NCBI GenBank assembly: GCA_034006965.1
Contig: JAVERU010000058.1
Location: 1-18,629, forward strand
Length of the DNA stretch: 18,629 nt
Origin: Perlabentimonas sp034006965
GTDB taxonomy: Bacteria > Bacteroidota > Bacteroidia > Bacteroidales > Tenuifilaceae
Direction of reading: 5' to 3'
Made by a program: the position numbers and the translations under genes. Positions 16,801 to 18,629 of this stretch are shown piece by piece. Positions within the stretch are counted from its first letter, which is position 1. Each line of letters starts with the position of its first letter. A model generated the notes under the pieces. That model searched no databases. It was given only the letters and a program-made list of their open reading frames with translations, and was not told where the DNA came from.

Positions 16801-16975
16801 CCACTTCCTTGCGCCGCGTAAGCATTTCCTTGGAAACTACTACGATACATTTTGGTTCAACATTTGCTTCATCTGGTTTATGACAGCAATACTTTACATT
16901 ACGCTGTATTTTGAAGTACTTAAGAAGCTGATGGTTTTTTTGGGTAAAATTAAACTACCGAAACTTAGAAAATAA
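13883..16975 (+). CDS. TerB-like/FHA-like/ABC ATPase-permease fusion transporter (ABCG-like topology)
   Basis: This is a 1030-residue half-transporter. Residues 1-160 are helical and TerB-like with an acidic linker. An FHA-like beta region lies at about 165-255 (FLNGLPI, FANGSSIKL), but I do not see the Gly-Arg and Ser-Arg-x-His residues that classical FHA domains use for phosphothreonine. The ATPase has Walker A GASGAGKTT (287-295), signature SGGQRKR (394-400), Walker B Asp417-Glu418 and His450. A CPTCG pair (499-503) follows. Five membrane segments lie at about 587-750, then a charged, helix-rich loop of about 240 residues, then a sixth at 992-1015. This ABC2 topology with a large loop before TM6 recalls ABCG exporters. 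The substrate is unknown. It sits directly after siaC, whose product may control it. Confidence 0.87.
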   Translation: MSEEILKALMQLFAIIAKQDEGVESNERDYVVNFLMQQVNDEAVEEYIKLFDQHAGLNDEKDEGEEDGQPKKVKLTSVKDSVKILGICKKINKTLTQKQKVVVLVRLFELVNADRKFTDQRMAIINTVADVFKLSKEEFTDIENFVVNNDPKELDFSSILTIHDKPEVGGSCKHITTEALNGFLYILQIKSEDLYFLRYTGHEDVFLNGLPINNKRIYLFANGSSIKLPKGKPIYYTDVVAHYLADSTSIRISYNVEDVTFRFKSGDIGLRNINFGEDQGKLIGIMGASGAGKTTLLNVLAGIEAPTTGKVRINGIDLHRERDELEGVIGVIPQDDLLIEELTVFQNLYYNAKLCFKDKSDQELTELVNRTLQNLGLYERKDLKVGSPLNKMISGGQRKRLNIALELIREPAILFVDEPTSGLSSRDSENVMDLLRELTLKGKLIFVVIHQPSSDIYKMFDNMMILDTGGYMIYYGNPVEAVMYFKRLDMQINSDQGECPTCGNVNPELIFNIIEAKVVDEFGRYTPTRKVSPPKWHDYFNENIKLRDIQDEGEPPPKSLNIPSRLKQFFIYTTRDFLSKISNTQYIVLNLLETPILGFILAYVIRYIADPNSNVYVFRENENIPIYIFMALIVALFIGLTVSAEEIFRDRKLLKREAFLNLSRTSYLFSKISILVVLSAIQSITFVLIANGILQLWGMNFEYWLALFSTAIFANLLGLNISATFNSAVTIYIVIPLVMIPMMVLSGAMFSFDKLNRTVGSFGRVPLIAEFMVTKWGYEALVVHQFKDNDFQKTFYDIEKVERNADYKTVYYIPELEKIVTENLELIEAHKEDQKKKSKFEENLLVLRNSLFKETNFLAPAIPYSYLDKLYPELFDFETAYATLDYLDELKEHYSKIFQRANQKRDDIISHLVSTSPRLYQAKRQAFHNESIADLATKKFEKNKILQYKGELVQQYDPIYRDPIPNHTLDFRSHFLAPRKHFLGNYYDTFWFNICFIWFMTAILYITLYFEVLKKLMVFLGKIKLPKLRK

Positions 16976-16983
16976 TTTTTTTG

Positions 16984-16991
16984 TATCTTTA
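16984..16991 (+). promoter_or_regulatory. Possible internal promoter (-7-like TATCTTTA) before the lipoprotein gene
   Basis: TATCTTTA matches the TAnnTTTG -7 box except for its last base. It is preceded by a T-rich run just after the transporter stop (16975) and lies 45 bases before the ATG at 17037. No good -33 box is seen. It could give separate expression of the two envelope proteins inside the operon. Confidence 0.3.
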
Positions 16992-17036
16992 CTTGACGTA
17001 AAAAAAGCGAGGAACTAAAACAAATGACCTTTAGCT

Positions 17037-17951
17037 ATGCATAAGAAACTAATCTTCATCATATCAATTGCTCTCCTTACCACTTCTTCGTGCCGGTTTT
17101 TCGATTCCAATCGAAATATGAGCCGTGAAGAGTTTGACATACCTGATGAACTTCTCGATGAAAAGCCCCTTGAGATTGCCTCCGAGGTGATTGACGAGAT
17201 GATTCAGAATGTATCATCACCTGTTGAGACAGCTGCTCTTATTAAAGGTCTAAACATCCCCTTCAATCGCGACTATATAGCACCAACCCAATTAGACAAA
17301 AACCTAAACACAAGCTTTCAAAAGGCTATAGGTTTGGGGATATACGGAGCAGGCCTAGGCTACATCAACATGTACGAGCGGACATCTTTGGTAATAAACT
17401 ACATAACCACCATCAAAACTCTTGCCGATGGAATACAGGTGGGCCAGTTTTTCGACTTTTCAACGCTGAATAGAATTGCAACCAACAAGGAGAATCTCGA
17501 CTCGCTAATGCTCATCTCGCAGCAAAGTTTTAACAGGATAGACAACTACCTTCGAGAAACCAATAGGCCACAACTTAGTATAGTTATAGTAGCAGGAATT
17601 TGGATTGAAGGGTTATACATATCAACCAGGGTCGCTCAGGACGCACGTAACCCAAGAATTAACGAGATTATAGGCGAGCAAAAGGTTACAATGAACACTC
17701 TAATGCTACTGCTTAACAACTATAAGTATGATGCTAGCGTAGCAGCACTTATCAAGGATATGGAGGAACTGCAGGAACTCTATCGTGATGTTCGAATCAC
17801 CTACGAATACGGAGACCCTGTATCTGTAGAAAAAGATGGTGTGCTAACCTTCCAGCAGAACGACACCCAAACCATCCACATGTCTGACGAAACTCTAGAG
17901 AAAATCATCGAGAAGGTACAGAGCATAAGGAACGGTTTACTTCAAGTATAA
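17037..17951 (+). CDS. Predicted lipoprotein of unknown function
   Basis: I do not recognise a named family. The 304-residue product opens with a lipoprotein signal, a hydrophobic stretch ending LLTTSSC with Cys19 as the likely lipidated residue. The next residues (RFFDSN) do not decide inner against outer membrane. The mature part looks mainly alpha-helical, with long amphipathic stretches and no catalytic motif that I can name; the segment GLGIYGAGLGYINMYERTS is glycine-rich. It follows the ABC transporter by 61 bases and precedes a secreted protein by 19 bases on the same strand. A role as envelope partner of the transporter, or as its cargo receptor, is plausible but inferred. A 6-codon reading frame (ATG 17024 to TAA 17044) overlaps its start. 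Confidence 0.7.
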   Translation: MHKKLIFIISIALLTTSSCRFFDSNRNMSREEFDIPDELLDEKPLEIASEVIDEMIQNVSSPVETAALIKGLNIPFNRDYIAPTQLDKNLNTSFQKAIGLGIYGAGLGYINMYERTSLVINYITTIKTLADGIQVGQFFDFSTLNRIATNKENLDSLMLISQQSFNRIDNYLRETNRPQLSIVIVAGIWIEGLYISTRVAQDARNPRINEIIGEQKVTMNTLMLLLNNYKYDASVAALIKDMEELQELYRDVRITYEYGDPVSVEKDGVLTFQQNDTQTIHMSDETLEKIIEKVQSIRNGLLQV

Positions 17952-17970
17952 CTCAGAAACTTTTAGAACT

Positions 17971-18411
17971 ATGAAAAATATATTCTTTGCATTTTTTATT
18001 ACAATGGCTTTAACGCTTGGCTTTGCCAACGTATCGAAAGCGCAGTCGGAGGACGATCTGGTTGAGATATGTGGCATGATTGCTGGAGATGCTACATTTC
18101 TGAAGGATTTTAGAATCCGCCTAGATGCTGGTGACCCACCACCAATTCAACGGTTCTCTGTAATTCTTCGCAAGGGGATAAAGTACCGCTTTTCGGTTTG
18201 TAATTCCAAAGACTACGAGGGTAAAGTTGTGCTTCAACTTCTGGATAACAATAGGCTCCTTGCCACTACATACATCGTGGCTACTGGTACCGATTACCCT
18301 TCAATTGAGTATGTTTGCACTCGAACCGGGGCTTACCACCTGTTCTTCAACTTTAGGGATGGTAAACCGGGCCTCGCTGTTGGGCTGCTCTCGCTGGTGG
18401 AGACCATGTAA
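17971..18411 (+). CDS. Small secreted protein of unknown function
   Basis: I do not recognise a family. The 146 residues begin with a classical signal peptide (hydrophobic core up to ANVSKA, cleavage near residue 24). The mature domain is about 120 residues and looks beta-rich, with alternating strands such as FSVILRKGIKYRFSVC and KVVLQLLDNNRLLATTYIV. This is consistent with a small beta-sandwich in the periplasm or on the surface. Three cysteines appear in the mature part (EICGM, SVCNS, EYVCT), so one disulfide is possible. It is the last gene of the run, 19 bases after the lipoprotein gene and followed by an intrinsic terminator. A link to the transporter is suggested only by position. Confidence 0.7.
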   Translation: MKNIFFAFFITMALTLGFANVSKAQSEDDLVEICGMIAGDATFLKDFRIRLDAGDPPPIQRFSVILRKGIKYRFSVCNSKDYEGKVVLQLLDNNRLLATTYIVATGTDYPSIEYVCTRTGAYHLFFNFRDGKPGLAVGLLSLVETM

Positions 18412-18435
18412 GGCTATATCCCAAACCCCATACCT

Positions 18436-18460
18436 AAGGCAGCCAATGGCTGCTTTTTTT
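18436..18460 (+). terminator. Intrinsic terminator of the signalling/transporter operon
   Basis: GCAGCC (18439-18444) pairs with GGCTGC (18448-18453) around a 3-base loop. A run of seven T residues follows (18454-18460), and flanking A residues on the left can extend the stem. It lies 25 bases past the last stop codon. Confidence 0.85.
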
Positions 18461-18482
18461 ATATGTTAAAAGCGAAAATAAA

Positions 18483-18522
18483 ATAAGTGACCCAGCAAGC
18501 TTTAGCTTGCTGGGTCACTTAT
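18483..18522 (-). terminator. 18-bp perfect hairpin, terminator of tRNA-Asn
   Basis: The bases at 18483-18500 are the exact reverse complement of 18505-18522, with a TTTA loop. Read on the minus strand, the hairpin starts two bases after the tRNA 3' end and is followed by a T-rich tail (TTTATTTTC), as in an intrinsic terminator. On the + strand there is no T-tract after it, so it serves mainly the tRNA. It also insulates the two converging units. Confidence 0.75.
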
Positions 18523-18523
18523 G

Positions 18524-18597
18524 CTCCTCATCTAGGACTTGAACCTAGGACCCCCTGATTAACAGTCAGGTGCTCTAACCAACTGAGCTAATGAGGA
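18524..18597 (-). tRNA. trnN: tRNA-Asn (anticodon GTT)
   Basis: The minus strand gives a 74-base cloverleaf. The acceptor TCCTCAT (18597 to 18591) pairs with ATGAGGA, followed by discriminator G. The D arm contains AGCTCAGTTGGTTAGAGC. The anticodon stem CCTGA/TCAGG encloses the loop CTGTTAA with anticodon GTT, and the T arm has the GGTTCAAGTCC loop. The 3' CCA is not encoded (the next bases are CAT), so it must be added after transcription. Confidence 0.96.
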
Positions 18598-18629
18598 CTG
18601 TTGGCAACGGTTTCCCGTTTTGCGAGTGC

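Noticed and set aside
18601..18620. Short hairpin AACGG/CCGTT beyond the tRNA
   Set aside because: Only 5 bp, no T-tract on either strand, and too close to the window edge to interpret.

Overview
The window looks like chromosome of a Bacteroidota bacterium, probably order Bacteroidales. The signs are promoter-like boxes of the TAnnTTTG type, A-rich rather than Shine-Dalgarno-rich gene starts, a Wzi-type capsule protein of the Bacteroidota kind, and a SiaB/SiaC/ABC-transporter set with protein signatures typical of that phylum. Every protein gene reads on the + strand. The only minus-strand gene is a tRNA-Asn at the right edge.

Layout. (1) Bases 2-190 are the end of a decayed gene, a winged-helix tail with an in-frame stop. 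A degenerate spacer follows, built of about thirteen consecutive 7-bp units (281-371). (2) Bases 451-4341 carry two surface-polysaccharide genes: a Wzi-like outer-membrane protein and a CapD/FlaA1-type membrane nucleotide-sugar dehydratase/epimerase, which ends in a clear intrinsic terminator. (3) Bases 4723-18411 hold eleven tightly packed genes, probably one operon (possibly with an internal promoter near 16984): CheR, a Cache-HAMP-GAF-PAS-PAS receptor with no output domain, a second and degenerate CheR, a CheB catalytic domain without receiver, a small membrane GAF protein, a membrane GAF-PAS-PAS-PP2C phosphatase, SiaB-type kinase, SiaC-type phosphoprotein, a 1030-residue TerB-like/FHA-like/ABC/permease fusion, a lipoprotein and a small secreted protein. 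An intrinsic terminator closes the operon. (4) A tRNA-Asn with its own hairpin terminator ends the window.

How it may work together. The third block combines two signalling logics usually met apart: the reversible glutamate methylation enzymes of chemotaxis (CheR/CheB) and the phosphatase/kinase/phosphoprotein partner switch of the SiaABC type. There is no CheA, CheW, CheY or classical MCP signalling domain, and no diguanylate cyclase, which is the known SiaC target in Pseudomonas. My reading is inference: the Cache receptor senses something in the periplasm; CheR and CheB tune the coiled coil that it shares with the phosphatase; the phosphatase and SiaB set the phosphorylation of SiaC at Thr68; and SiaC acts on a local target, with the adjacent ABC transporter the best candidate. 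The lipoprotein and the secreted protein would be envelope partners of that transporter. This is the most interesting part of the window. I could not test how widespread or how well described the arrangement is.
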